This document shows positions 33,815-46,550 of a stretch of 64,000 bases of DNA, one piece after another. Origin of the DNA: Avena insularis (lineage: Eukaryota > Streptophyta > Magnoliopsida > Poales > Poaceae); the NCBI GenBank assembly GCA_023614405.1, contig CM042686.1:471480740-471544739 (forward strand), given 5' to 3'. Within the stretch, counting starts at the first letter, position 1. Every line of letters starts with the position of its first letter. Made by a program: the position numbers and the translations under genes. The notes beneath the pieces are model-generated. The model searched no databases, was not told where the DNA came from, and worked only from the letters and a program-made list of their open reading frames with translations.

Positions 33815-34605
33815 CTTCACCACTATCCAAAGAGCCGATGTTGCTCTATATAGCAGCGACCAACCGAGTCATAAGTGTTGTTGTAGTGGTGGAGCGTGAC
33901 GAGGAAGGTAAGTCGATGCAGAGGATAGTATATTACCTAAGCGAGGTATTGTCCACTTTGAAGCAGAACTATCCTCACTATCAGAAAATGGCATACGCTG
34001 TCTACATGGCAGCTAAAAAGCTCAAGCATTACTTTGAGGAACTCCCCATAAAAGTGATATGTGAAGCGCCCATATCCAAGATAATGAGTAACAAAGATGC
34101 AAGTGGCCGGATTGCAAAATGGGAAATTGAGTTATTCCCTTATGCACCATAGTATGATAGAAGGGACGCGATCAAGTATCAAGCAGTGGCGGACTTTTTT
34201 GTGGATTGGGCCAAGATGCAGTACGAACCACCCTTGTCGGACTCAAACTACTGGAGGATGCACTTTGATGGATCAAAACTGAAGGAAGGCTTAGGGGTCA
34301 GGGTAGTACTTACCTCGCCCAAGAAAGATCAGTTGCGATGTGTGCTCCAGATTCATTTTCGAGCATCAAACAATGCGGCCAAGTATGAGGCGCTTGTGCA
34401 TGGACTAAAGGTGGCAAAAGAGGTTGGGATGCGTCGGATATAGTGCTTGGTGATTCGGATCTAGTGGTACAGCAAGTGCCTGGTCATTGGGACGCGCTAG
34501 ATGCAAACATGGCCCTTTATAGGTTTCATGTCCAAAAGATATGTGGGTACTTTGAGGGATGCAAATTCCACCATGTACCCCCGAGTTGAAAATTAGGCAG
34601 TTGAT
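33815..34605 (+). pseudogene. Element B RNase H and second RNase H
   Basis: SPLSKEPMLLYIAATNRVIS (from 33817) begins the RT-linked RNase H, followed by YYLSEVLSTLKQNYPHYQKM. A TAG at 34150 (E has CAA nearby) is followed by DFFVDWAKMQY and the archaeal-type RNase H: MHFDGSKLKEGLGVRV (about 34258), ASNNAAKYEALVHGLKVAKE (about 34366). A one-base loss after 34440 puts GDSDLVVQQ out of frame. The first part of the RNase H and the whole RT C-terminus were deleted with the end of D. Confidence 0.8.
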
Positions 34606-36108
34606 GTGATGTCTAAGCTAGGCTCATCTCGGCAGGCCATCCCGCCAGGAGTTTCTTTGGAGCATCTAAGAAAACCATCTATTAACCCTTCACCACAATC
34701 CGAATCAATCTATATCCCGGCGAACCCCGGATCTGAAGCTACCCCTATGGACATTGACTGGGGGAATACCTCGGCAAATTCGGGGACTATTCATCTTGAT
34801 CTAACAGAGGTTATGTCGGTTGATGCAATGGATGTTTACGAAGTACTTTTCCTAGCTCGTACTGTACGAGTGTGGGCACAGCCAATATTTGAGTTCTTGA
34901 AAGATGGAACTTTGCCAAGTGATGAGATACTCCCAAGGCAAGTGCAGAGGAGAGTAAAGGCATATACTATAATCAATGTCGAGCTATACAAGAGAAGTGT
35001 CACAAGTGTTCAGCAGCGATGCATGGAACTGGAAGAAGGGCTAGACATCCTGTGAGATATACATCAGGGGGAATGTGGGCATCACGCCTCGTCCAGAGCC
35101 TTAGTGGCAAAAGCTTTTCGGCATGGGTTTTACTAGCCAAGTGCCTTGCAGCAAGCTGAGGAACTTGTGAGGAAGTGTAATGGTTGTGAGAGGTATGCTA
35201 GCAAGACACATCTGCCTATGTCCAAACTAAAAAGTATACCAATCACTCGGCCATTTGTAGTGTGGTGTTTGGATATGGTTGGACCATTTAAGCCGACCAA
35301 GTGAAATATGACCCATATCTTGGTTATGGTGGACAAGTTTATGAAGTGTATTGAAGTAAAGCCAATAAGAAAGTGTGATGGAGCTACAACCATGACGTTC
35401 CTCAAAGATATCATTCTGAGATACGACTATCCACACAATATGATAACTGGTAATGGCACCAATTTCGCTGAAGGAGCATTTGCCCGGTTCTGCCAAGATA
35501 AGAAGATCTGGCTAGATGTCGCATCAGTGGACCACCTCGCATCGAACGGGAAAGTGGAAAGATCCAACGGACTAGTATTGTCCGGGATAAAACCCCGGCT
35601 CATTGAGCCACTGCAAAGATCAGCGGGGTGCTAGATTGAGGAACTACTAGCGGTATTATGGAGCTTAAGAACAACTCTGAATCAATCGACAGGCTACACG
35701 ACATTTTTTCTGGTATATGGGGCAGAAGTTGTACTACCAGCCGACATAGAGCATGACTCACCTAGGGTCACCCAATACATAGAAGCCGAAGTGCAAGAAG
35801 CCCGGCAAAATGATGTTAATCTGCTGGAAGAAGCGAGAGAATTGGCATTGTCCAGGTTTGCCATATATCAGCAAAATCTCCGACGTTATCATAGCCAGAA
35901 AGTGAACTCCCGAGTATTCCCGGAAGGTGATCTGGTACTTCGGCTCGTGCAACGCACTGCTGGCATGCATAAGCTGTCCCCTCCATGGGAAGGTCCATTC
36001 ATTGTAAGAAAGGCACTACACAATGATGCCTATTACCTCATTGATGACCACAGGAGAAGAACAAGGTGGACAGGTCCAGCGAGGAATCGAAGCAGCCATG
36101 GAATGTAA
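34606..36108 (+). pseudogene. Element B integrase
   Basis: Linker (34606-35055), then DIHQGECGHHASSRALVAK..CNGCERY (zinc finger, about 35056-35195), VVWCLDMVGPFKP (first Asp, about 35258), stops at about 35302 and 35632. The second Asp block reads MITGNGTNF (about 35440); the aspartate is Gly, while E has IITDNGTNF. The Glu is kept in NGKVERSNGL (about 35550). The C-terminal GPF module is EGDLVLRLVQRT..SPPWEGPFIVRKAL. It ends at 36106. Not functional: stops and a lost catalytic Asp. Confidence 0.85.
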
Positions 36109-36754
36109 CTCTACTTCGTCCAGTTTACACTTAGTAAATGTGTATGTATCTTGAACTCTCATATGTCAGCTTGTATGTCGGCAATGAGCTTATCAATGAA
36201 ACTTCGGCACCCCAAGCAGAAACTCGGGGACTGCCTTAATTATAATTGTCTTTGTTTTGTATTTACTTTTTTATACGTCAGCTGGCTTAAATTACTTACA
36301 CCTTAGCCGAGTTAGTAGTGTGTTGGCACCAAAAGCTAACTCTTCGACTTGCTGTTGTCCAACAAGAATTGGCTTTATGGCAAGCAAGAGAACAAGTTTG
36401 GAATTTCTAGGCACATGAAAAACGACTAAGGAAAGGAACTAATCGAGCTGACATTTGTTTTTTGAACTAACCCCTATATTTACTTTATTTTTGTTATGTA
36501 GAATAATTTTGAGCTAATCGTAAAAATTTCAAGTATTGTTAAATCAAGTTTTTGAACCTCGGACTCGTAAGTCGAACGCCGAATCAAGGTAAACGCGAGC
36601 CGAGTCATCAAATTGGGGGAATAAGAAAATAAAACTCGGAGACTTCGCCCAATTTAATCCGGCATAAAACATAAGTTGTAGCAAAATAACATATTGTTTC
36701 ATATATCTGCACCCGGCATACCGGGGATTAAATGAATTTCAAAGTTTTTGTTGC
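36109..36754. other. Convergent spacer between pol and antisense gene, element B
   Basis: About 650 bases with no frame. AACTCGGGGACTGCC (36222) and similar AACTCGGAGACTTCGCCC (about 36636) are PPT-like. Pol ends on the left and the antisense gene on the right (36755), so transcripts would converge. The same layout occurs in E (59832-60536) and C. Confidence 0.55.
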
Positions 36755-37045
36755 TCAAGGAGCCGCAACGGACGAACCATCCGCAGCAGGTGGAGGCAAG
36801 TTGTCCTCGGTGTTGGGAGCCTCAGTTTCAGCTTCATCATCCATATTAGCTTTGGCATCCTCGGCATCCTTGGCCTTCTCAGCGTAATCCAAACCTTCTT
36901 GCTCTTCATCCTTGGCCTCTCCCTCAACATACTCGTCGTCGATGGCTTCAAGGGAACTCGTCCCCTCATTCCATTGATGACAATGGGAATATTGGATGAG
37001 GTCATGGGCACGAGCTTGACACTGGGCGATGCAGGCTGGATCATT
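36755..37045 (-). pseudogene. Antisense gene of element B, 3' end of last exon
   Basis: Open on the minus strand from the solo LTR edge to the stop at 36755-36757: ACIAQCQARAHDLIQYSHCH, then an acidic tail rich in Glu and Asp, ending PPPAADGSSVAAP. The same ending occurs in E (AGGELPPPAAP, stop at 60537). The exon continues at 42375 on the other side of the solo LTR. Confidence 0.75.
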
Positions 37046-40000
37046 TGTAACGGACCCATTTTTGGAGTTTTCAAAAGCTTTTATTCAAAAATGAGGACTA
37101 GAAAATTTTGTTCAATAAATAAAAGCTTAACTGGAAATTTCATACACAAACGGCTCTAATATGAATTCAATCCATCGTGAATATAAATTTTGTTTTATGG
37201 GCCCTTCAAGTTGGATTGCAATTTTTTTCTTTGCTTCAGCATATTAAAATATGCTTCTCTGAGTTTTTCTTTCCGTTTTATTTGGAGTTGCTAAAATTAA
37301 TTCCTTGGAATTAATTTGACATATGAAAGAAGATGATTAATTTCTCTTCAAGTATTATTCCTTGAATCTGGTTTTGAATTCTCAATTTCTTTTGTTTTGC
37401 TTCTTATTGTTTTCTTATAAAAATCGTATTGGGGATCGGCCCACATTATCCATGCACCATGCACATGCAACATGCATACTAGTCCTAATGTAGCATATAC
37501 ATATATATATGCCCTTCTCTCTCTAATTCTCTCTCTAGACTCATAGACTCATGTATATATATATACAAGTTGATTCATGCATGCCATGCTCGTTTACATG
37601 AAGCACTCATCCCATTTTCTCTCTCCTTGTTTTTCTTTTCTTTCCTGTGAACCACCTGATCGATTAATCCTAGCCACATTGTCACGTCGCCAGTGCCAAG
37701 AAGGTACGCGCCCTGTAGCAAGCAAAGCGTCTACGTCCCGCACTAAGACCAGCCAAAGCGTCATATTGCTGTCGCACACACACGCACTCAGCTGAAACGC
37801 CTCACGTCTGCATCAACCGTTACGATTGATTCTTCACATTAATCTTGTCAATTAGAGTCGCATTGTTCTTCTTCATATCCCACATGTACGTACGCATGAA
37901 CAGAAGGGCAATAGCCATACGGAAATGCTAGCTCGAACTAGAAACTGCTCCCACAATACCTCACAACATTCTTTCTCTCTTTAATACCATCAACAAGAGT
38001 GCACCATTTCTCCTCCTATATAGTCCCGAATGGACATCCTGCGTCTCCTTTTTCAACTTGCACAGCCATACGAGCCTAGGCTCTCACCACAACTCAATCT
38101 CGGGCCAGAGCTGCACCAAGGCGCCGCTCGCCTTTCCGGCAGCTCCGGCAAGGAGACGACGAGCTGCTAGAAGGACGAGCTGCTCCTGCACCGCGACCAA
38201 GAGGGGGAGCAGGACTGATTCGTCGGACTAGAAGGACAAGCCTCTAATCACCAACGACGTACTCGGCCTGTCATTTTATCTCAGTTCATCATCTTGTTTG
38301 GACGTTCACGTCGCACTCGGTCAGCTCTGTCACTAATCCTTTCGCACATACTCTAGCCGCACGTATGTCTACCTCGTAGACATGGTCTCTGGCCATAGTT
38401 TTGTAGTTGGTCGCGTGACCGGTGAACCAAATGTCATCCAGCGGCATGGGAGTTATAGACCACTTTGCACACCTTGGATCGACTAGAGCCCAACATATAG
38501 ACATTCCAAATAACTCTAGTAACCCACACGTGTAGTTGGATATGAGTATAATCATGGTTGATTCATCTACTTTGAAATTCAATGTATCTGTACATTACTA
38601 GCTAGCCATGCACGTATGGGCTTGTCCGTGTGTTTGTATTTTGCATCGCCGCGAGCTGTGTAGTTAGTATGTGTGTCTAGTTAAATTCTTTGTATCACTT
38701 TTAATTAAATTCCATCTGCTAGTTTGTGCTTATTTCAGTCGTGTAGTTGTTTCTTTAACCTGATTACATATGCATGCTTAGTTACAGGTTTATTTAGTAA
38801 AATTAAAGGACTTGTTTTCTGGACTGTTTTGCATCCGTTTAGACATGCCTAGCTATAAATATATTTGTAGACTAGAATAATCGTAGGATTTAGATTGTTG
38901 CCTATTGCTCATCAAGCTGGATATTTAGCATGTAAATATTTTGTTAGCATACCCTGTTAGTGGTTGTTTTGATGTCATACTACTGTCGAGAATGTTTTAC
39001 TTGGTTCATATTCGTGGAAGTGTAGATGTGTTTGTTATTGCATGTACAACATTTGTGCTAAACCTAGATATTGCACGTCGTTTGTGTAGTTTGTATGTAA
39101 ATTTATCTTGCATTTTATACAAGGCTATGACATCCATATAATTTTTCTACATAAGGTTTTCTAAAATATTTTGTTAGTCAAAATGGAACGACTGCCATGT
39201 CCTATGAGTTAGTTAACCGAACTCCCATCCAAGCATTTCTGATCACTTCTCCATTTTACTTATGGACATCAGAGGGCAACACACATTTTCGATATAGTAC
39301 TTTGTGATATATTAGATAGTTGTTTGTATTCAAATAGCTTGTCCCTATAATTTACTAGATATATAGAATGTCTTGTGTTACTTTGGATCACGAATAAATG
39401 TGGTATCCACCCTCATGGTATTACATGGTGTGATGTTGATACATGCTTAGTCATTCATTAATGCATTACTTGTTACTGGTATTTGATTAGATAATGAATG
39501 TTTAGCTAAGAGTTGTATTACTTGTCTAATACATATTAGTGTGAAGTAAGCTAATAATTAGTATTGTATAATATGATGATATTCTTACACTGATCTTGTG
39601 TGTTTAGTAACTCATGCATACACGTAATTCTTGTATCCATGCTATAAGTAGTTGATTGTGTAATGTGTGTCTAATTTACCATTCATGCTTAATTATATAT
39701 CTTTATATCTTGTGTACCATGTGTGATATGAGCCTTAGTTCTATCTATTATCATATCATATATTGTGCTAGGATGTATGTTCATGTTTTGCACGTGTACA
39801 TAGTCATATAGGTTCTCATAATATATCTTGATGCACCACTCATTCCTTCGTACTATAATTATGAATGCTTAGTTTATTTTCATGTTAGTTGTGCATGAAA
39901 ATATCATATCTTTGTATAAGCTTGTGTGCTTAAATTTTCTCATTAAGTAGACGGTAGAACGGAATGAGTGTTACCATTTAGTATATACCCAATTTTATTT

Positions 40001-42374
40001 TGGTTAGCTTATCATAACATTATTAGGCTTGATAGTTATATATACTCTTGTATATCTTTGTGATTTGTTATATAGTGTCATGCCTTTACCTTGTGTAGTA
40101 TAGACAATGCTTCGTTATTCCATGCATGTGTTAATAGGCGTATTGTTAGTATGATCTATATATTTAGTGGTTTGTTGTTCTTTATTTTTAGAGCATATCT
40201 ATGTTTGATATCTTACTATGACATGGTTGTCTTGTTACAACATGTTTAGTCCTTGGTTTATTATCCATGAAGTATAGATATTGTAGTGGATGTTTATTGT
40301 TTGTGTTACTCTTACGTGATATTATGTAGATATATGGTTTGTTGGTGTGATGCAATCCATTGTTATTAGCTTTAGCTTACATTTATTGTTATTTTATGAT
40401 GAATGTTATCTTAGCTTTTGTATTGCTTATATGCTCGTGACAGCCTGATGGATAATATTTGATATTGTTTATATCACTAGTACGATAGGTATTGTTTGAT
40501 TATACCAAACTTGCATGGTATGATTTATTGTTATGCCCTATATAGTTCAAGTTCGCTAGTTATCTAGTTCTACTATATTATGTTGTACGGGTTTACTATG
40601 CACATGATTATGACCAACTATACCATAACCCTTAGATCATGGCTATGTTGTCAGGTAGTTATAACAAGCCCTCTGATGATATCTTATCATAGTTGTTTAT
40701 CCCGATAGTCTATCCTTACATCATACCCACACTATCTGAATTCTTATTCGAGTTCCAACAACTCACTTACTCAATTCTATCCAAATTGTCCCATGTCCTA
40801 TGCTACACCAATTCATCATTCGTTCTGAATTGTATTTCATTTGGTATTTATTGCTTCGGTATTTATTTGGTTTTCATTTGCTAGCGTTACAACGAGTAGG
40901 GAGTGACGAGTTTGGTCGTGGACATAATCAGCCTATTGAAGAAGAAGTATTCGTCAATGAAGGCATGCCCCTTTCATAAATATCCCATGTTTGACAAGTG
41001 CATGTTATTATTTTTTTACAAATATTATCGCTATTTTGGTTACCCACATACCTTGATACACGTGTCTCCATACACAACCCTGAGTAGAGATTATATATTA
41101 ATCCTGTAGAGTAGAATTCCTTACCCATGCTAAATAATATTTAGGATTCTTGATCTCCCCTCTTCGGAGGAATTGGATGACCCCCGGATCACATATATAC
41201 TTTTGAAACTTGTTGAGCTCGCTGAGCTAGCCATTGTTGCTTCCTCTACTCTATTCTACTCTGGGTGAAACTTACCATCTAAAAACTGGCGCGGGCGATA
41301 GCTGGATCAAAGGAAGGAGCGATTGACTGCCCTTCACTAGTTGGAGGGGGCAATCCATCATCCGTGCCGCATGAGGTCCTAATAAGTATTGGATTTGAAG
41401 ATTTTGACCACCGTACAACCACATGCTATAATGGGCACTGGCTTGGTCAAGTAGGTTAGTCAGCCTTAGGTGTCAATGTCATCGTACCGCTAATGAGGTG
41501 TCTGCCTGCGGGGGAACCTTCGGCACAGATGGGGGGACCGGTTTGGGGACGTACTCTCAGTTTCGTGCGCCATACCCGGCGGGCATGTCACATCTTTGGG
41601 GGATCTAGCTAAAAGACCTTGTCACAATCCCTCTGTCGGTACACCAATAGGTGTGTACTAAACCAGCGGCCACTGGTGGGCGTCAAGACGGGATTGTGTC
41701 GTGTGGGAAAAGTGTACAACCTCTGCAGAGTGTAAACCTATTCGAATAGCCGTGTCCACGGTCATGGACGACACATGAATCTTTCTTGACATACGGGAAC
41801 CTGTCTTGCTACTTCCCTCTTTGCCCCTATCCTTATCCTGGAATCTATGAACTATGTGAGTTGTCGTGGATAATCACACTATTGAGAAATACCACATTGA
41901 TGATAAACATGTTTTCGTCTAAACCCGCTTTTATCAAAACTACTATCAATTGCAAATAAAATTGGCTTTTATGCAAAAGAACCCTATGACCTCCACATAA
42001 AGCCACATGTAGATATATCAGGTTTTGCATAAAGGGTACGTTGAGTACGTCATGTACTCATGGCAATACTTTTGTTGAATTCAGAATACTATGAAGGAGA
42101 GGACTATGACTACTATGATGACGCTGATGAGTGAGGCCTCGTGGACTACATCGACTGTCTGTGGCCGAGATGGAGTCACTACGCGTTTTATATTCCGCTG
42201 TGCTTTCTGGATGTAAAAATGTCACTACATATTTTACTATGTGTTATCCAGACTTTGTAATAAATTAATTTTGTACGATTGTAATGATATATGTTTCGCT
42301 GTGTCGTCAATATTGATCTTGGGATTGACGAATAAACACAGGGAGGGTCTGGAAGTTAAGTTTTGGTCCTCACA
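37046..42374. mobile_element. Solo LTR G, 5.3 kb, no coding capacity
   Basis: Starts TGTAACGGACCC and ends TTGGTCCTCACA, TGT..ACA termini, flanked by a perfect 5-bp duplication TCATT (37041-37045 and 42375-42379) inside an exon of B's antisense gene. E shows the uninterrupted exon. There is no internal domain, PBS, PPT or protein frame; it is AT-rich from 38600 to 42300, with a TATA-like CCTATATAGTCC at about 38017. The length fits the 4-5 kb LTRs of LARD elements such as Sukkula. The family is my inference; orientation is undetermined. Confidence 0.8.
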
Positions 42375-43564
42375 TCATTGGTCCATCTAGATCCTGTGCG
42401 CAAGCGACAAAGTACATTCAGATCCACGCCCTCATACCACAACAGCAGGAAAGATAAGGCCGTGTCAGCTCCAGCACGCGCAGCGGACTCTCGCCACAAG
42501 TTGAGTTGTAGTTGGCTGTCCTCGAGTTTCTTGATCAGCAAAGCAACTTGCTTGGGAGCAGTTTCCTCCGGCCAAAGGGCGTGAAAGGCGTCCAGTGCAG
42601 CACTGAGAAGTCCAATTCCGAAGACCTTCATGGGTCCGAGGGAGGCCGCAAGACCATCCAAGGATTCATCAATAGTGAGGTCCCCAGAGATAGGGCCAGA
42701 CTCGGCCTTCTTCTGCCGAAGTTTGCGGATGGCAACATCGACACTAGCTTTGGACTAGGGAAAATCCTCTAGACAAAGGTGCAGAAGAGCAAGTTAGGAA
42801 AAAGCAAAAAAGATAAGCTAATACCTCAGCAATGAAAAGTAACATCGGCAAAGAAAAACTTACTAGCTATAAGGCCATGGATCTGAGTTAGCTCTGCCAG
42901 CCAGTCAACATGATTCCTTTGAAGATTAGTAAGGGCAGTGTTCGCCGATTCAACTTTGGCCTCAGCTTCTTGGAGAAGTTGTTTAAGCTTGTCAAGATGG
43001 CCCACGAGCTGGGTCTTTGCATCAGAAAACTCTTGGTCCAATTTTTCGAGCTCGGTCTTCTGTAGCTGTTGGAGTTTCTCATTATCGGCATGAAGCCAGA
43101 GGATCTCATCGACCTTCTCCTTTAGCTAGGCTTGATGTTTCCCTGCTTGTTCTAGAAAATGGAGCATCGTGTCAGGGGTACACTATCTTGAAGAGACACT
43201 ACAATAATTTTTTGACCCGGCAAAGCCGATGTATAATTACCTACCGAGTCAAAATTAAAAAAGGACAAAGGATAAGAAGCGAAGGAAAGCTACCTTTCAT
43301 CTCAGCCAGATTCTTCCTCAGTGCCTTATTCTCGGCTTCCACTTTGGCTGCATAATCCGAGTCACAAGTCAATTCGACAAGCCAAAAATGAAGAACAGTC
43401 AAGGGGAAAGTATGAAAGAAAGAACTTTACCTTTCTTCTTCAGCTCAAGCAGCAGGGCCTTATGCTTTGAAGAAAGATCTTTGTGCGTATCCAGAAGCCG
43501 CTGAAACTTGATGGTTCGGCGATTGGTGGTGATCTGAAAAGGAAAATGTTTGCTCATGAGTCAT

Positions 43565-44060
43565 AAGAAATATTTGAAGTTACTCAATACCTGGGCCAAG
43601 TGGAACCCGACTCTAGGTGAGTGAATATTTGAAGTTGCTCAAGACCCGGGCCAAGTGGAACTTAACCCGGCTCTAGGTGAGTCGATATTCAAAGTTACTC
43701 AAGACCCGGGCTAAGTGGAACTTAACCCGGCTCTAGGTGAGTGAATATTCGAAGTTACTCAAGACCCAAGCCAAGTTGAACTTAACCTGGCTCTATATGA
43801 GTGAATATTTGAAGTTACTCAAGACCCGGGCCAAAAGTGGAACTTAACCCGGCTCTAGGTGACTGAATATTTGAAGTTACTCAAGACCTAGGTCAAGTGG
43901 AACTTAACCCAACTCTAGGTGAGTGAATATGAAGCTACTCAAGACCCGGGCCAAGTGGAACGTAACCCGGCTCTAGGTGAGTGAATATTTGAAGCTACTC
44001 AAGACCCGGGCCAGGTGGAACTTAACCCGGCTCTAAGTGAGTGGATATTTGAAACTATTC
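43565..44060 (-). repeat. 60-bp minisatellite in an intron of B's antisense gene
   Basis: About eight copies of a 60-bp unit containing ACTCAAGACCCGGGCCAAGT and AACTTAACCCGGCTCTAGGTG, the last one decayed. It lies inside the intron 43534-44231, whose ends (ATGATGGAG|GTAAAT on the coding strand, and CAG|ATCACCACC) coincide with those in E. E has a related 59-bp array in the same intron. Confidence 0.85.
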
Positions 44061-44841
44061 AATAATTTCACTAAGTTAAACTACCTCGGATTTGGGAATA
44101 AGCTTAGGGAAATTTGCACAAATATATTAGATCATCTGGCCGAGTAACGTGTTACTCCCCCGGTGGTCTGGGACTGGAGGATATATCTAAAAGTACTTGT
44201 GCATATCTAAGGGGATGGCTGAAAGATTTACCTCCATCATTTTGCTGGCATAACCAATGGCTTTGGTAGCTATGTTCATTTGAGCACCAATCTCCGTGGG
44301 GCCAAACTTCCCTATGTTGCTGAAACTGACATCAACATATTCGGCATTGTTGTAGTTCTCGGCGTACTCGGCAAGGGAGCCGAGGCTCCCACCACTGAGT
44401 GTCCGAGCCACGACCAACCCTTTCTCATGCACAGCTTGGCGTGAGAGCTTAGCAGCAGCCAGACTGGTATGCAACGTGAGTTGTTTATCCAGAGTTGGGC
44501 CAGAGGCAGTGCTGCCATGTTGCATCATGGATGCAATGGTGCGCTGCCCAGACCCGACCGTTGATCCTTTGGATGTAGCTTTGGTTACCTCAGCAGCGGG
44601 TTTGGACTTAGTCATATCGGCAGGTTTCTTGGCCTTGGTAACTGGCTTGGCCTGCTACTGTGGAGCTGAAGGTTGCGCTCCGGTCGAAGAAGTAGGCACG
44701 GAAGATTTGGCCTTCGGGCTGGGCCGAGATTGGTCTTCTCACCGAGTCTGGGTAGACTCGGACGAGGCAGGAGGTACTTGAGGAGAAGAACTTGGAGTTG
44801 AAGTTAGTTGAGGATGAGGTTGAACTTGGGTCGGTGCCGAA

Positions 44842-45110
44842 GTCACCGGCACCTCGGAAGAAAATTTCTCGGTGCCGATGTTGCTGGAACCATCATGGTC
44901 TGGTTGCTGCGAAGCAGAAGAAGCACTTCGCTGATCCGTCATAGCCACGTCCATGGGGGCACCTTTTTTCCTTCGTGACTCCGGCACGTCGTAAGAAACT
45001 TTCTTGGTGCAAATGTTGCTGGCACCATCATGGTCTGGTTGCTGCGAAGCAGAAGAAGCACTTGGCTGATTCCTCATAGCCACGACCTCGGGGGCACCTT
45101 TTTCCTCCAT
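44842..45110 (-). repeat. 135-bp tandem duplication in an exon of B's antisense gene
   Basis: Two copies with a 135-bp period (anchors at 44878 and 45013), keeping the frame. Each encodes a 45-residue unit with PSASSASQQPDHDG or RSASSASQQPDHDG. E has a different Ser/Ala/Pro-rich sequence here. Confidence 0.8.
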
Positions 45111-46550
45111 GCTGATGTTTCCCTCCTCCTGCCGAGATGGGCTAACATTCGATGCAGCGGTAGAGCTTTCCCAGACGGGGCTCGGAACGGGAGCATCGTC
45201 ATGGTGTGGAGAAGGTGCATTCTGACAAAAAGGAGAGGCTATGATGCGGCTGCTCTAGGAGATGTCCTTGGGGGCCCTGCCAAGTCAAACAGAAACAAGT
45301 GTCAAGATAGGACAGAAAGAGAGAAACAAGAAATACATGTAGAAAGAGCCACACTACTCAAAGGACAAGAAAGGAAAGAAGAACTTACTCGGATGTGGTA
45401 GGTGGATCCTTGGGCTTTGGAGCTCTCCGGATAGTGGCCTTGGTAGGGGGTTTGGTGGCGACCTTGTTGGCAAATTTCTTGTATCTTTTTCTGGCCCTGG
45501 GTGGCTCGGAAGGAGGAGTCGAAGCAGCAGCTCGTTTCCCGGTTCGAGGTAGTTCGGAAGAAGCAACCGAGCTTACAAGCCACTTCTTCATAGGGGCTTG
45601 TTCACCCACAGCAAGAGGAGGATCGGTGTGGACCTAACCAGCCGGGTTAGCTGGAGTTGGATCAGCCGGAAAAGCATATGAGATAGGCACAGGATTAAAT
45701 ACCTCCAAGATCTCAATATCATCATCATCTTCATCGTCATCCGGCCAATCCCTTAAGACAGAAGTCTTACTAGAGTCTCGGATGGAGCTAGAGTCCACAA
45801 TGGGCATGGATATCTCGGATTCTAGCTCCTCCGGATCCGAGGTATCCTGATACTTGCCCCACTTGAGGGCCGGGGTCGGGGTGTCCTCTATGGTTTGCTG
45901 AAGGAACTTATAAAAAGATTAAAGCAAAGGGTTTAAGTAGAAGATACATGCCGACACAAAAGTTACCTCGGAAGAAAGTTATGCAAGAGACATATGTCGG
46001 GAGCTAGCCTATCTGGGCTAAAGTGCTCAATCCCCCACTCCCAATCCGGCGGAGGATCTAGGAGTCAGAGAGCTCAAACAACGAGACTCGGTTCGGGTCG
46101 AGGTGACCGCTCATGTGGCAAACTTTGTGGGTACGCTGTTGAAGAGGGAAGATCCGACTCCGGATGAAAGTGAGCATCAGATCCTTGCCGGTCATCCCTT
46201 CTAGCTTCAAATCAATGATGTGCTTCTCTATCAGATCTATCAAGGTGCTGAACTTCTTCGGGACTCGGCCCATTTAGTTCTATCAGGGACGCTGATAGAG
46301 AAAGGAGGCATCAGAATCTTGTCTTCCGAGGTAGCGTTCTTCACGTAGAAGAACGTTTGGCCCACCCTTTGCAGGACTCTAAGCCGGTAAACCCGGGGAA
46401 ACACGGAGTCCCACCGAGGTGAGATGGAAGCTACCCCACATTGCATGAGAGATTTGTCGGCAGGACGAAGGTCCTTATTCGGAACAACATTGGCTCAAAA
46501 GTCAAAGAACTTGAACCAAATTTGGATAGAGGGCCACAGGCCGAGGTATC

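Larger units (their letters stand above)
42375..46448 (-). pseudogene. Antisense gene of element B, main part (coiled-coil protein)
   Basis: Exons read from right to left. 46446-46058: WDSVFPRVYRLRVLQRVGQ and LIDLIEKHIIDLKLEGM..LDPNRVSLF, conserved part of the 'putative gypsy type transposon' proteins. 45609-45388: Lys/Arg-rich, NLS-like. 45276-44739: Ser/Gln/Pro-rich with an internal duplication. 44615-44232: conserved helical part ending ASKMMEV. 43533-42826: coiled coil. 42661-42375: SAALDAFHALWPEE..LNLWRESAARAGA..TGSRWTNDV. Introns with GT-AG ends include 45277-45388 and 43534-44231. The same exon order is seen in E. The N-terminus lies beyond element F. Stops such as one in the NLS-like exon region and the solo LTR make it a pseudogene. 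Confidence 0.7.
10618..46550 (+). mobile_element. Element B: Tat-lineage Ty3/gypsy element, four insertions inside
   Basis: LTR (10618-11431), tRNA-Lys type PBS, gag, protease, RT, RNase H, second RNase H and integrase on the plus strand, then an antisense gene on the minus strand. Pieces of B proper are 10618-13960, 24519-25944, 33815-37045 and 42375-46550; the rest is inserted elements C, D, G and F. The dual RNase H and antisense gene downstream of pol are hallmarks of the Tat lineage. Element E is a sister copy, and E was used to place B's breakpoints. The 3' LTR is not in the window. Confidence 0.85.

Noticed and set aside
40693..41109. Small hydrophobic frames in the AT-rich region
   Set aside because: They lie inside the solo LTR, are about 60-70 codons, and have no start context or family resemblance; expected by chance in such composition.
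42085..42135. Short acidic Tyr-rich frame (EYYEGEDYDYYDD) near the right end of the solo LTR
   Set aside because: Too short and stops on both sides. Could be a remnant of a captured exon, but nothing supports it.
43565..44060. Regular 60-bp repeats looking like a CRISPR array
   Set aside because: Units are joined head to tail with no unique spacers, lie in a plant retroelement intron, and vary along the unit as a minisatellite does.
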